Source: Isoetes taiwanensis (taxonomy: Eukaryota; Streptophyta; Lycopodiopsida; Isoetales; Isoetaceae). From it: a stretch of 64,000 bases of DNA. Below are positions 34,831 to 45,946 of this stretch, in pieces (positions within the stretch are counted from its first letter, which is position 1; each line of letters starts with the position of its first letter). The stretch spans positions 2,034,282-2,098,281 of the forward strand of contig JAJEKV010000112.1 in NCBI GenBank assembly GCA_021234155.1, read 5' to 3'. Below the pieces are notes generated by a model, which was given only the letters and a program-made list of their open reading frames with translations, did not search any database and was not told the origin of the DNA. The position numbers were made by a program, and so were the translations under genes.

Positions 34831-35286
34831 AAGAGGCCACAAACTTTAATTGCATATTCTAAGTAATATAAAACCTGCTTAGACTGTATGTCTACCAAAT
34901 TTTCAAAACCATGCTGGGCTGGATAGTCACCAACTGCATCAGTACCCATATCAAAATGTGGCAACATATTATGCTCAAACACTAGTATTTTTCGCCAGCC
35001 AAATACAACTTATTTCTTGAGGTTGATTCCATCCAAATACACTCGATAAGAATATGTTTTCCATCCATAACTTGCCTATACACTGTGGCTTCTAGATATA
35101 GTAATGAAAGTAAAATGGCATATTCCTTGTGGCTTAGCCTCCCCGTCAGAAAATGCAAATAGAGAATGCAATGATATATCTTCTATAAACCTTGAAATAT
35201 AAGGGAATCCACAAATAATCTTCAACCATCTAGGTGTCCTAACAGCATGGGATATCGAACAACACTGGGTGCAATACCTATTATTG
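34831..35286. other. 3' flank of RCC1-like gene
   Basis: No gene recognised between the PPR remnant and the RCC1-like stop codon; part of it should be the 3' UTR of the latter. Confidence 0.35.
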
Positions 35287-38200
35287 TCATGCAGTTTGGA
35301 TGCAATGTCCAAAAGTATGCTTCCCACAGGCAATAGTAAAACCAGATCCACAGTATGCCCTAGTTATCAGGGCCTTATTGAAGCTAATAGGCACAGCTTG
35401 CGGATATGCTTCATTGTCAGTTGTACCTAGGCCCAGTTGTCCATGTTCCCCCCAACCCCAAGTCACAACTAATCCATTATCTGCTATAAATAGGCCCATT
35501 TAACATCAAGGTAAAATAAAATCACAGATAAATGCACATTGCCTATCAACTTACCCAGTACAACAGCATTGTGTTCTGCTCCAGCTGCTACCCAGATTGC
35601 CTTCTTGTTTTGTAAATACGTTACCTCCACTATTCCAAAATCAAAATCGCCATTCTTCGACAAGGCTTCCCTTGTGAATTCGGAATTATCACTTTGAGCT
35701 CTACCAAGCTGTTTATGCCGGTTACTGCCCCATGAAAAAACTTGACCGTCCTCTGACATAGAACAGTTAGCACGTCAATTACAATATAAAACAATAATAA
35801 GCAAGTCTAAAGGAAGTTAGTAAAATGGAACTTGAGAAATAGAAAATCTCCTAGAAGTGAAGGCAAATACTAGCTTCGGAGATAGCAGGAAGGAAACAAT
35901 CAGACAGTTCCTGAAAAACTATTGAAGTCAGGATGCCTGGTGCTCATGCATGAAGTCGAACAGCTAGGAAGCAATAAACATTGTTACCAACTAAAGAGAC
36001 TTTCGAAATACCACTGTAACAATCACCTTGTGGTTTCAATAAACTGATCCTGATTAAAATCTCGGAACTCTGACAGCTATGTGACTGTTGAATTCATTTT
36101 ATTTGAACTCTCACTGCACAGATGAGTAATCCAGTTTATGTCTGGGACCTTGAATGATTGATGTCAAATATATGATAAGAAAGTGGAATCAACTCAGGCC
36201 CAGTTTCTAAAGTTCAACAAAGTTACGGCTTTGTTTTAATCCATTCAAACATGGGCTGGCCTTATGCGTTTATGCTTTCTGCTAGTAACATAGCATCAAG
36301 CATCCTATGTACTTATATAAAGCTCAATTGCGCTGTGGCAAATTATAAATACCATAAAGTCATTTAATTTCATTCTGAATGAATGGCCAAAAATATTTTG
36401 CATTAATCAAATTTGCGTGTAAGTGAACTTTAAGTGTAGTAATGTTGTAAGAATTTACCTGTAAGGCCGAGGCCATGATTCCAGCCAAGAGATACTTGGC
36501 AAAAATGACAACTGCCAACTTTAACTTTGACAGGGAGTAATAAATCTTTACCACCACCGAACCCTCTACCCCAAAGATAAAATGCTCCATTGCCTGAACA
36601 TGAGTAACTTGATTGAGGAAAATCACTATTAACTGTTTTAACTTTAAATTATGCACTTCAAAAAGGATAAAAATAATTCATCCACCAAATATTCAGGATA
36701 ATGTTTCTTGAAGTTGAAATGAGCCCAGCGCATTCATTCACCAAATATTCAGAAAAATGTTTCTTAAAGTTGAAATGGACGCTCTTTTTCCATCAAACTA
36801 GCACACGCAAATACCAGAAATCCTACATAGCTAGATGCTTGTGCAACTAAAATGCAACTGTGCGGTTGTTCTTTTGTTCGGAAAAACTGTGTTCCAACTC
36901 AAATTGATGATCTGCAATTTGGCTATCTAGAACACTTTTCTTTGTTCATATATAAACTTGACTATGTTCCCAAGAAGTAACAACTTGCTCTGAAACTTCA
37001 ACCCTTGATAAAAGACATGAATGCGGAAAATAAGATCCATATTCATTACCCAAACAGGAAGTTAGGTTCAGTTCTTACTAGAGACAGCTGCACTATGGTC
37101 CCCATTTGCGACAACTGTACAGATTTTGAGGCCATCCAGAGTGGTAACATAACTTGGCATGCATATGCCCTTTGCCCGCTTTGCGTGATTACCTTGAACA
37201 TCATTGAAAGATGAAACAAGACCCAGCTGACCATGAGAAAATGAACCGAACGCCATTACTGCTGTGTCTTCCAAGCCTCCTGTTTGTCAGTGATTTGACA
37301 GCCACCACCTTCATGCATGGCCATGGACATTGCAGCACTAAGAAAATGAAAAGCAGAAACACAGATGGCTACCAAACAAAATTTGAGAAATTTCACTCAA
37401 TCTAGATGTGCTTCTATTTACGACCTTGATGTTCTAAATTTAAAAGAGTTAGCCAGTTTGTGCTCTTCAAGATGTATTCCTGCATTTGTAATGCTGCTAC
37501 CATCTACAAGTATATAAATTGGTGAGATATTAATTACCCAATTTTGACATAGTACGTATACATAGGATGCCATTCATCAACATTTGCTTTTATGAAGTTG
37601 AGGGCCCGACAAAATCTTCTTAAAAAGATAAGGGTACAACACCAAAGAGATATACAAGAAAAAGGGATAATTTTTTAAACCAAGGCATTGAAGAGAAGGT
37701 CTACTCATACTCAACCTTAATGCCCTTGACTACAATGGGGGTATTATTTTCAAGAGCAGAGCCCCTAGGAACTAAAGTAACAATAACATCATCAAGATCC
37801 TTGATCCAAGCTGTTCAAGCTTGTCTCCAATTCCAATTCTGATGTCAGTTTCATGACTTCCATCCTCATGGTGCCCTCCTCCAAAATGAGGGAGGCTAGC
37901 AGATGCAGCAAGGGGGCCTGATGAAGCAATGAAGGTATGGGGATTTTGAATTTGAATCTGAAGCATCTGAAGTGAGCTTCTGCTTGAGCTTTGAAAATGC
38001 AGAGATCTTGTTGACCCAAGGGGTGTCAACCTGCTGGTAGCTAAACCTAAGCTCCTCAGGGCTGAGGCAGTCCTCGATGCTGACTTTGACCAGATCTGCA
38101 TTCTCATCATAGAACAAAAACTGAGCATTGAGCCAATCAGGATCTGTGAAGTCAGCTCTTCTGCCTTCAAGGGTCTTCCAGATAGTCCACATTCTATACA

Positions 38201-40113
38201 TTAGCATGGTGTGCAAAGAAAATGGGATCCCTAGTAGCAGAATAAAGGGTACCCATATCTTCACGGTTTCTACTTGTAGTGCTTCCAGTCCAGACATGGA
38301 CTGGACCATGGGGAGCATTTTCTAGGGTTCCAGTTACAGGGGTGCCAGTATCTCCAGCTCTATAAGCTCCACCAAAGAAAAGACTTGTGGAGTTTTAGCA
38401 CCACTGACTATCTGCTGATACATGAGCGCATTATTCTCCTTCCTCTCCTTAGAATCACTGTTATCATCATCACTGCGACTATAGTTAAGATCAACAAGGG
38501 CCTTGAGAGGTGATTTTTATTTCTGAAAGAATCCTGAAGGGAAGGATATGCAGAACTGACATAAACTGGAGGCAAGACATTAGGAGTAGGGCTTGAAGCA
38601 GTTTGGTTATCCCAGTTCCAGAATGGAAGAGCAAAGGAATCATCTTTAATCATAAAAGCAAGGATTCTTTCATGGAAATAAAGGTACCATCTGTGCCAGG
38701 GTAAGAAAAACCAAAATGGTACCAATCCATCTTTAATTTTCTAGCTTGGCCAACAAATTTACTTCTTATCATAATGCTTATTGTCCAATATGGCATGATT
38801 TTTATAAATCTATAAATTTTATTACTTTATCACCTGACTTTCCATCTATCATTTTGTATCCTACATTTCCTGTTATTGGGGATTGAAGAGCACAAAAAAG
38901 AGACTTTTAAGACCTTTAAGCCCCCAAAAAAAATATCTTAGAAGACCAACCATGAGTCTGATTTTGAATGAACATTATGTTGGTAGCCTTTTTTTTAGAA
39001 TCACTTTCAAATTCTCAATTCTAAACTGCAAATGAACAACACACTTTATTTTTCACCCTGTTACCATAAGCAATTAATGAACCAATATACGCCTATGTCC
39101 ATTACCATTGACAAGTGCAATTGTGTGCCTCATTCCACAAGAAACCGATACAACAGTTTTTGCCGCCAAGCTTGTAATTTTGCAAAAAGTAAGCCGGGAT
39201 GCAAAATCTCCGTGACCAAGTTGTCCAAATTGGCCATTTCCACATGTAAAAAGCTCCCCTACATCTGTTAAAGAGGCCAATGAAAGAAATAAAATGTGTG
39301 AAATTCGACTTATAGATTGGGAACACCTTCCTGGCATGAACATTTATGAGACCATCTGTATCTAAATGCATGCAACTGCCAAGTAAAATTACCAGCTGGC
39401 ACATATTCCATCTTTATATGACGATTTTTTGCCATTGATCAATGGCTATCTCTTAGATTTCAATGCAAGATTAATGCAAATAATAAGCAAAATTGCCAAG
39501 GAAGGCATGTCTCCGCAGCCCTTTTAGAACTTACATAAGTAACTTTTGAAGTGCTCTTCAAAGATTGAATGATTGATCATTATCTCCCTTGATGGAAACT
39601 TACCTGTAACAATTGCTGTGTGATCCCAACCAGCAGCAACAAGGCATACTTTCACACCCTCCAGAGACTTCACTGGTTTTGGAATGTCTGTGCTTGCATC
39701 ATCACCGTGGCCAAGCGATCCAGACAATCCTCGCCCCCAAGAAACAACGCCTCCACCCTCTGTTGTTTAGATCAAACCGAACTATAAAATTGTAATTTTC
39801 TGTTTGTTTTTCGCATCTAAAGGCTAAGAACAACACAAATCAAACTAGCCGGTTTCCAAATTACGATATTGGCTAAGATAGCTTAAAGCGATTGTTATAA
39901 AGGCCTTGATAAAGTTTTTACATACTGCATTCTGAACAGAAAAAACATACCCGACAGGGCGACGACATGAGCACCTCCACAGGCCAGAGTTTGAATAGCA
40001 GCTGTTTCGCTTGGAAAAAGAATGGGGACGGGAACAAGCGCATCTTCCTTGGAGCCATTTCCCAGCTGTCCACCGCTGTTAGCACCCCAGCTCCACCATC
40101 TCGTCTCCTCCAT
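35287..40113 (-). CDS. RCC1-repeat (seven-bladed propeller) protein, seven exons
   Basis: RCC1-like propellers include Ran exchange factors, the UV-B receptor UVR8 and various scaffold proteins; which one this is cannot be told. Exons (minus): 40113-39951, 39759-39604, 39264-39106, 37279-37079, 36593-36459, 35752-35555, 35483-35287; 1,209 nt, 402 residues, all GT-AG and in frame. Each exon holds about one blade, with [79 protein letters not shown] and [17 protein letters not shown] as the blade starts, and [10 protein letters not shown] or [10 protein letters not shown]-type ends. All six introns are phase 1. The start MEETRWW was chosen because an upstream in-frame ATG (40158) adds 15 residues without propeller similarity. 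No membrane or signal segment is seen. Confidence 0.85.
36682..36785 (-). repeat. Tandem duplication, ~59-bp period, inside RCC1 intron 4
   Basis: CACCAAATATTCAG-AAATGTTTCTT-AAGTTGAAATG occurs at about 36682 and 36741 with a few substitutions. Confidence 0.75.
37701..38735 (-). pseudogene. Polyphenol oxidase (tyrosinase) fragment in RCC1 intron 3
   Basis: Intact enzymes oxidise phenols with a two-copper centre. Minus strand shows [16 protein letters not shown] and [10 protein letters not shown] (end of the CuA region), then [48 protein letters not shown] and [11 protein letters not shown] (CuB histidines), [20 protein letters not shown], and the family C-terminus [20 protein letters not shown] before TAG at 37701-37703. 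Frameshifts near 38510, 38375 and just after HHANV (38207, two bases missing before RMW) and loss of everything before the third CuA histidine make it inactive. No introns and no poly(A) are visible. It lies on the same strand as the host RCC1-like gene. Confidence 0.85.
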
Positions 40114-40526
40114 TTCCGGCAAAAGCCTGTCTAGATTTTGTGTGCAAGTTTTGCTCAATTCAAGTTTTTGATATGTGGTAGTATATTCTTACCATATTTA
40201 AAAATTGTGGTCTTGTCTTTTGGTATGTTTATTGGGAGCGACGTTGAGGCGCGACCGGATTCTGCAGGTCAGGGGGCTGGCAAGAATGCCTGACCCCTTC
40301 CTGTTCCACGACGTCAAGGCAAAATTTAACCGGATTCTACACTTTTTTCATAGTGATTTGCCATTCATGTAGAATGGATGAAGAAACTGTCGGAAGGCAG
40401 ACCCACTTGCCTTGAGGTTTCCTAAATGTCACAGTTAGGCGCTGTGCTGCCCTCGCGTTCAATCCTATGCCGCTATTGGCAATTTTGGCATGCTTTCTTT
40501 TCTGAGTACAGTTACCTAACATTCAA
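40114..40526. other. 5' flank of the RCC1-like gene
   Basis: Holds the region where the minus-strand promoter should lie. A small hairpin-forming word pair GGTCAGG/CCTGACC (40267-40295) is seen; no reliable promoter element was identified. Confidence 0.35.
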
Positions 40527-40535
40527 TTTTTTTTA

Positions 40536-40627
40536 GGGAAAAACTCCAGATTACCCTTATGTTTTGACATATTTTTCGAGATACCCCTAACTTTTCAAAT
40601 ATTAATGGATTGCCCCTGGTCAATGTA
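40536..40627 (+). repeat. MULE left terminal inverted repeat
   Basis: 92 bp from GGGAAAAACTCC to CTGGTCAATGTA, matching the reverse complement of 45846-45937 apart from two substitutions. Confidence 0.9.
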
Positions 40628-40659
40628 CAATGTATAATGTAGTTTTGATAATTGTTGAA

Positions 40660-40965
40660 ATACCCTTATGTTTTGACATAATTTCTCAAATGCCCTTATG
40701 TTTCCTTCAAATTCACAAAATACCCTTGATGCCTCTAACGTGTGTTTTATTTCAAATTTCAAAAGTTTCCAGATTCACAAAATACCCTTAAGTTTTGCAA
40801 AAATGTTTGGAATGCCCTTATGTTTTGACATAATTTCTCAAATGCCCTTATGTTTCCTTCAAATTCACAAAATACCCTTGATGCCTCTAACGTGTATTTT
40901 ATTCCAAATTTCAAAAGTTTCAAATTTTATACCCTTGAGCCCAAACGTTTGTTTTTGAATGCTCC
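40660..40965 (+). repeat. Tandem duplication, 152-bp period, inside the MULE
   Basis: TGCCCTTATGTTTCCTTCAA through GATGCCTCTAACGTGT and TTTCAAAAGTTTC is repeated, GCCTCTAACG being at 40731 and 40883. It lies next to the left inverted repeat and shares CCCTTATGTTTTGACATA words with it. Confidence 0.8.
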
Positions 40966-41039
40966 ATACATCATTAAAATTCAACAAGATAATTTCAAAT
41001 GCCAAAGTAGGCCAAGATTAACTTACATCTCATAAGCAT

Positions 41040-44000
41040 TGTTTTGAAGCACAATAAACACAATGGACGCATTGCTAACTAGATGGGTGCCCTGCATGTC
41101 CTTGAGTTGTGGTCCCGACCCTTGCATCTACTACAATGCCCGGGGACTTCACCATTAAGAACCCGTATAGACCAACATCGTGACTGGTAGGGGGTTTTTT
41201 AATTGGCAAAGGGGTCCGTAGACGTATGGGTTGGTTGTACGAAAAACCAAGTTCTAGCAGTACTCAAAACGGTAGGGGTTGTGGGCGGAAAATGGCGCCC
41301 CGCATGGATCCGGGGTAGGGGGTATAGGGCTTTTTATTTGGATCTGACGTGATATATCAATAGCGTATTAGGCATCGTTTTGCTCTTGCTTCAGTAGACG
41401 GGAAGATTAAGTCTTATTTTCTTTGTTAAATCGGAGGGAGCTTGGAGCCGGAGCAATCGCTAAACTAAGAGGCTGGAGCATCGCTAAACTAAGGTCTTGA
41501 GGGTTAATCCGGCATTTACAAAGTCGTAGAATCGGTCAGAATCTCTTTACTTTCTCGCTTCAATGTTTATGCAATCTTTGTGTGTTTCTTGCTTTGTTTT
41601 TGATGTTTACTTTGCTTGACATCTTCTCTCTCCCTTGGAATTTAGTGGATTGCTCCAGAAATCTCGTATTTAAAGCTTTTAAGTTTGATTCGCGTTGGCT
41701 CTAGCTCCAACAGAGGCTCTCCTTAAGCACACTAGAAGTCCGAGTTCTATTCTATTATGTTTTGTATCCTCGCACAAAGAGTGCGGATAATGTGTTTGGC
41801 GGTTTGGCGGTGCTAGAGGAGGTTTTGCCAATGTTTGGGTGGCGGATAAATGAAACATGGCTATGGCAACTATATCCGGCTTCCTTCACATGCAAAAGTC
41901 TTCTTTTTTAAAGCTACATGTTTTGCTAAAGCGGATCTTAATATTTCGTTCTTGCTTTTTGTCATTCGCGGATACTCAAATGTTTGCCTTCTCAAACATT
42001 CCATGTGTCTCTGCTCCGGCCAAGATGGTCGCCTCCGAAATTTATAGAAGTGTAATAGGCTGTAAGCATCGTTGTTTGTCTTCTTTAGAATATACTCCTT
42101 TGGTCATCTTGATATTTCTTTGAAGGGATTATGCGGGTGTTATTCAAGGATAACAGAGCACACATAAAAGCACATAATTGTAATCTGAGAAAAGGATTTG
42201 TTTTTCGTTATAGAATGTCATGTTATACCTCAATAAAGCTCATGTTTCACTTCTTTCCACCTAAACTTGGACTTTTGGATGTAGTTGATGAAGAATGAAT
42301 TGAAACATCGAGAAGCTAAATTTGGGAAAAGTTGCATTGGGAAATGGTTGGACCAATTAAGGAAATGGTGACGGTGAAAGCACGTCCGGTATGAATGAGT
42401 GTGTCTACATTATACATATGAGCAAACATTATACATTATACATTATACATTATACATTATCCATGCGTGCGGTTGGACTCGAGGAAAAGAATCGGATAAT
42501 GCCTTCGTGCAAGTCCACGGTTCATTATAATCGATGTCGGTATTTGTTGCCTTCGGGACGAGCTTGCCTTGTTAATAGCGTCAATTAACCGGATTGTGAA
42601 TTTTCTTATTGACTTATAGATATTTGCAGCTTATGACAAACATGGGAAGCAAGTTGCGGTGACAAAGATAAAGAAGTGAGCTCATAGATTTACGGTTTTT
42701 AGTTCGTGCATATGCATCTTGATCAAGTCAAGAGTTGCCACTATGTTTGTGTATGCATAAGGCCATCTTTTCAATGGTATTACATTTATAATCGTTGCAT
42801 TCATTTTTACACGGAATTGTCCATGCTTGAGTTACATGGTGGGTTTCTCATGTGGTGTTTCTCATGTGGTGAACTTTATTCGGATCTTGGTAGAAGATTT
42901 ACGGGTTTTGAGAGGCATCCTACGGATTTCGATTCATATAACAATGCCATAGATGTCTTTGCGGTAGCGCATAAGATGTTGTGACAAGCTCACCGCCACA
43001 TTGTCGAAACATAAGAGATTCTTTGGAGGATTCTGATTTGGAGCCCAATTGTTTTAAATGGCGAGGGGCTTAAATCTGGTTGTTGGACATCTTCCAAGTC
43101 ATATTTGGGATTTGATATCCCCGGGCAATTGAACATTTCCATTCAAGAACGGTGTAAAATTTGAATTTGAATTTGAAACCAACGTTCTTTGAGGCATTAC
43201 AAAGAGGAGAAACTCAAGTAGAGGAAAAGAAACGAGAAGGAAATAAAAGGGAAGTACTTCATGATAATTGTGGTTCCAAATAATAGTGAAACATGTCATA
43301 AAAAGATATTATCGCATACAAATGTCGATACACAAATATTGTCTTTCTGAGTGAGCATATTGTGCCATTTCGTTCTCTGGTAATAATGTAATAAAAGTTA
43401 TTCCAGCACTACAAGCTGTTGTTCGATGGCAACGGATTGAAGAATACAAGCTACTAGGGAAAATATCTCTTTGTAGTTACTCCATAATGTTTTACATAAA
43501 TGAAGTGCAAATAGCTTGCTGATTTCTTTCTTCAAAGCACCCATTTTGGTGTGGTGTGTACTCCTAGTCTAATGAGGTTAAAAATGCTTCTTTTCTTCAA
43601 AGCACATTTTGCTATTTTGTCGTATTAATATCTTACATACCCTTAGCCAGTTCATCCCTCATCACTTCTTAGAGTTAATATAAAATAAAGTAGTTGTTTC
43701 ACAAGTTGGTAAACCAAATCTAGGAGTTGTCACTGAATTCCACTAAACTCGCAAATTCACATTGCAAGGGGTGGATATAAGTCTCTTACGAGCATATTAT
43801 CGTTTGCCATCTGTGCCATCTCAATTCGTGGAAACCTCTATTTGCACTTGCAAGAGTTTAGGGCCAATGTTGTTCCCTTGGATTTCACAACATTGTGAAG
43901 AGTTAATGTGCTTATCTTCATCATATATATTAAAGTCATCTCTATTGATTAAGGCACACCCTAATGAACATGCGTCCTTTTACTTATGCACAATAGTGTT

Positions 44001-44040
44001 GGGGCACTGTCATAAAAAATGCACATTTGTGGTGAACAAT
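41040..44040 (+). other. MULE interior without recognised genes
   Basis: Several short plus-strand frames exist (for example 41857-42123, 42706-42984, 43762-44043), but no family could be recognised. A small duplication GGAGC-ATCGCTAAACTAAG occurs near 41450-41495. Captured host sequence is possible but not shown. Confidence 0.35.
42419..42462 (+). repeat. (ATACATT)n microsatellite
   Basis: About five units of ATTATAC in a row, inside the MULE. Confidence 0.9.
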
Positions 44041-44044
44041 TAAC

Positions 44045-44283
44045 TAGATATTTGAAAAGATTATTAGAAATCGAAAGTGACTGGAGTACATGTACGGATA
44101 AGGGTATATGGATTGCTAGTTGGGATTTGAGTACATGTACGGATAAAGGGGCCAAAAATTAAAATTCATATATCATTATGGTTGGGGGTTTAAGCCATAA
44201 AAAAGCCATTATCTGAGGGGGTTTCAGTCGACCCCTTGCACGCACATGCCATATGCTCTATATAAAGGGGTGAAGCCCCCGGG
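44045..44283 (+). repeat. Dispersed short repeat, copy 2
   Basis: GGGTTTCAGTCGACCCCTTG then CACGCACATGCCATATG, TATAAAGGGGTGAAGCCCCC and GGGC match copies 1 and 3 in order. It lies inside the MULE. The left boundary is approximate and no target duplication was seen here. Confidence 0.5.
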
Positions 44284-44509
44284 CTACAATGATGAACTTC
44301 CTTCACTTCTTCTTCACCCTTACGAATCCTCTTTTGTTAGGTTGGCCACGGAGGTCTTCTTGTCATTTGGAGGCAACATTGTACCTAGAACATTAGGAAC
44401 AATAGCAGGGGTGCATGATCTCCTGTAGGGTTTCAGTAGGAAGTGAGAAAAAATGCTTGATGAGCATAGCTCAAACACGCATTTCTATATAGTATTGCAC
44501 ATCTTTGCA

Positions 44510-45052
44510 TGTGCACAAAGGAATACCCTCCTGCGCCATTCCTTTGCAAGAGCATGTTCTCATTTCCAAATTCACAATCATAGATTTTGAAGACAAAATC
44601 TCATACTCAACTTCTGATGCTGCAATAATCCGGTAAGAGCGCCCACGATCACATGCTCTCTTCACATCCTGCTCAGCACGTGGAGTCAATGCCAACTGTG
44701 CATATTGGCAATTCCCAGCACCACAAGTCACTGTGTATCTACAAGAAAATGAAATAAACAATGTATCTACAATGGATAAACAATGTATAGACAAACAAAC
44801 AATGTATAGACAATGGATAAACAAGAAAATCAAATAAACAATGGATAAACAATGTATCTACAATAAATAAACAAGAAAATGAATTTTGCTGCTCATAAAT
44901 CTTGTATAGCATATGAGAAGGAAAATCACAAAATACCTTGTCTTATCGGACTTTAACACTTTCAGTTCCACATGGTTGGATATGGCATGTTCTTTCACTG
45001 CTAGTTTCAATTCTTTCAATGAAGGCCAAGTAGAGCCTTGTTGCAGCTCCAT
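44510..45052 (-). pseudogene. MULE transposase: DNA-binding part joined to SWIM part
   Basis: Exon 1 (45052-44937) gives STWPSLKELKLAVKEHAISN and KVLKSDKTR, the MuDR N-terminal DNA-binding domain. It splices with GT-AG in frame to exon 2 at 44738, YTVTCGAGNCQYAQ. This passes directly into LALTPRAEQDVKRACDRGRS, SEVEYEIL and NLEMRTCSCKGMAQEGIP, the C-terminal SWIM zinc finger. The several-hundred-residue DDE catalytic region that should lie between is missing. The SWIM finger itself has one extra T near 44524 that moves the final C-x-H out of frame (the alternative frame gives GIPCAHA). Confidence 0.8.
44745..44882 (-). repeat. AT-rich minisatellite in the MULE transposase intron
   Basis: Units combining AACAATGTATCTACAATGGA, AACAATGTATAGACAA and ATAAACAAGAAAAT are repeated in changing order. 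Confidence 0.8.
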
Positions 45053-45139
45053 AGAATAGTCTGTGGCAAAAGTCTTGTGGCAAAATCCTCTAGCTGTGTA
45101 AAGTGTTTGGCAAAATCCAAATCTGTGGCAAGATCAGGA

Positions 45140-45480
45140 ATCTATGTGTAAAATTTGTGGGAAAATGGAAATCAGGAATCGGAATCTTCCTCCAGTCTGC
45201 TGCAGTCTGTGGGAAAATGAAAATCAGAATCGGAATTTGTTGCTACAATCTGCTGCTCTGATCGATACCCAAATCGGTCTGCTACAATCTGAATACCAAT
45301 CGGAGCACAAGGAATTTGATGCTTGGGATTTGAGCACGTAGATTTTAGCACAAGGAATACCAAGGCATGTGCACAAGGAATTCCAATATGGAGCAGCAAC
45401 AATCGGCTGCTACAGTCGGCTGCTCTGATCTGCTACAATCGGCTGCTCCAATCTGCTACAATCGACACCCAAATCGGCAA
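45140..45480 (+). repeat. Subterminal CTGCTACAATCGG-type repeats of the MULE
   Basis: Words CTGCTACAATCGG, CTGCTCTGATC, CTGCTCCAATC and ACCCAAATCGG recur over this stretch. Subterminal repeats are common in DNA transposons and could be transposase-binding sites, which is inference. Confidence 0.5.
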
Positions 45481-45845
45481 TTTGCTGAAGAAAACAGGGA
45501 ATCAGGAAATCTGCATCAGAAAATGAGAAAATCTGCTGAAGAAATCGGATTTGATGCTGCTCCAATCTTGCATGTCATTAGATCGTTGCTGCTTTATGCT
45601 GAGGATTTTGGATTTGCTCCAATCGAACCTAAAACCCAATGAAAATACTAAGCGCAATAGCACCGAAATAGCATAAAGCACCGAAAAAGCATGCTCACCG
45701 AAAATTTCTTGCTGTGCACCGAAAAGCATAAGCTTTTTCTAGAAATTGGCGGGAGCGGAAACGTACCGTTTGCAAAAAGGGTATTTGAAGAAATACGAAA
45801 AAACTGGAGGGTATGTTGTGACAAACGAAAAAATACAATGCCAAA

Positions 45846-45937
45846 TACGTTGACCAGGGGCAATCCATTAATATTTGAAAAGTTAGGGGTATCTCGGAAA
45901 ATATGTCAAAACATAAGGGTAATCTGGAGTTTTTCCC
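45846..45937 (-). repeat. MULE right terminal inverted repeat
   Basis: Reads TACGTTGACCAG to GGAGTTTTTCCC on the plus strand. Similarity to the left end stops beyond this point. Confidence 0.9.
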
Positions 45938-45946
45938 TTTTTTTTA

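Larger units (their letters stand above)
40536..45937 (-). mobile_element. Mutator-like element (MULE), 5.4 kb, internally deleted
   Basis: The ends are inverted copies of each other over about 92 bp with only two mismatches (GGGAAAAACTCCAGATTACC...). Immediately outside each end stands the same 9-mer TTTTTTTTA (40527-40535 and 45938-45946), the 9-bp target duplication typical of Mutator transposons. The minus strand carries a transposase relic at 45052-44510. The plus-strand interior (41040-44040) has no recognised gene. Because the transposase has no catalytic core, movement would have needed an enzyme from another copy. Confidence 0.85.

Noticed and set aside
35300-37405. Plus-strand frames opposite the RCC1 exons
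   Set aside because: Shadows of the spliced minus-strand gene.
40883-41320. GGGGGTTTTTTAATT word near 41192 as another LINE tail
   Set aside because: The GGGTCCCAT block and terminal repeat are absent, so the similarity is too short.
45172-45402. GIPCAHALVFL peptide resembling a second SWIM finger in the MULE
   Set aside because: Surrounding residues come from CTGCTACAATC repeats and it lies upstream of the DNA-binding exon, so it is probably accidental.
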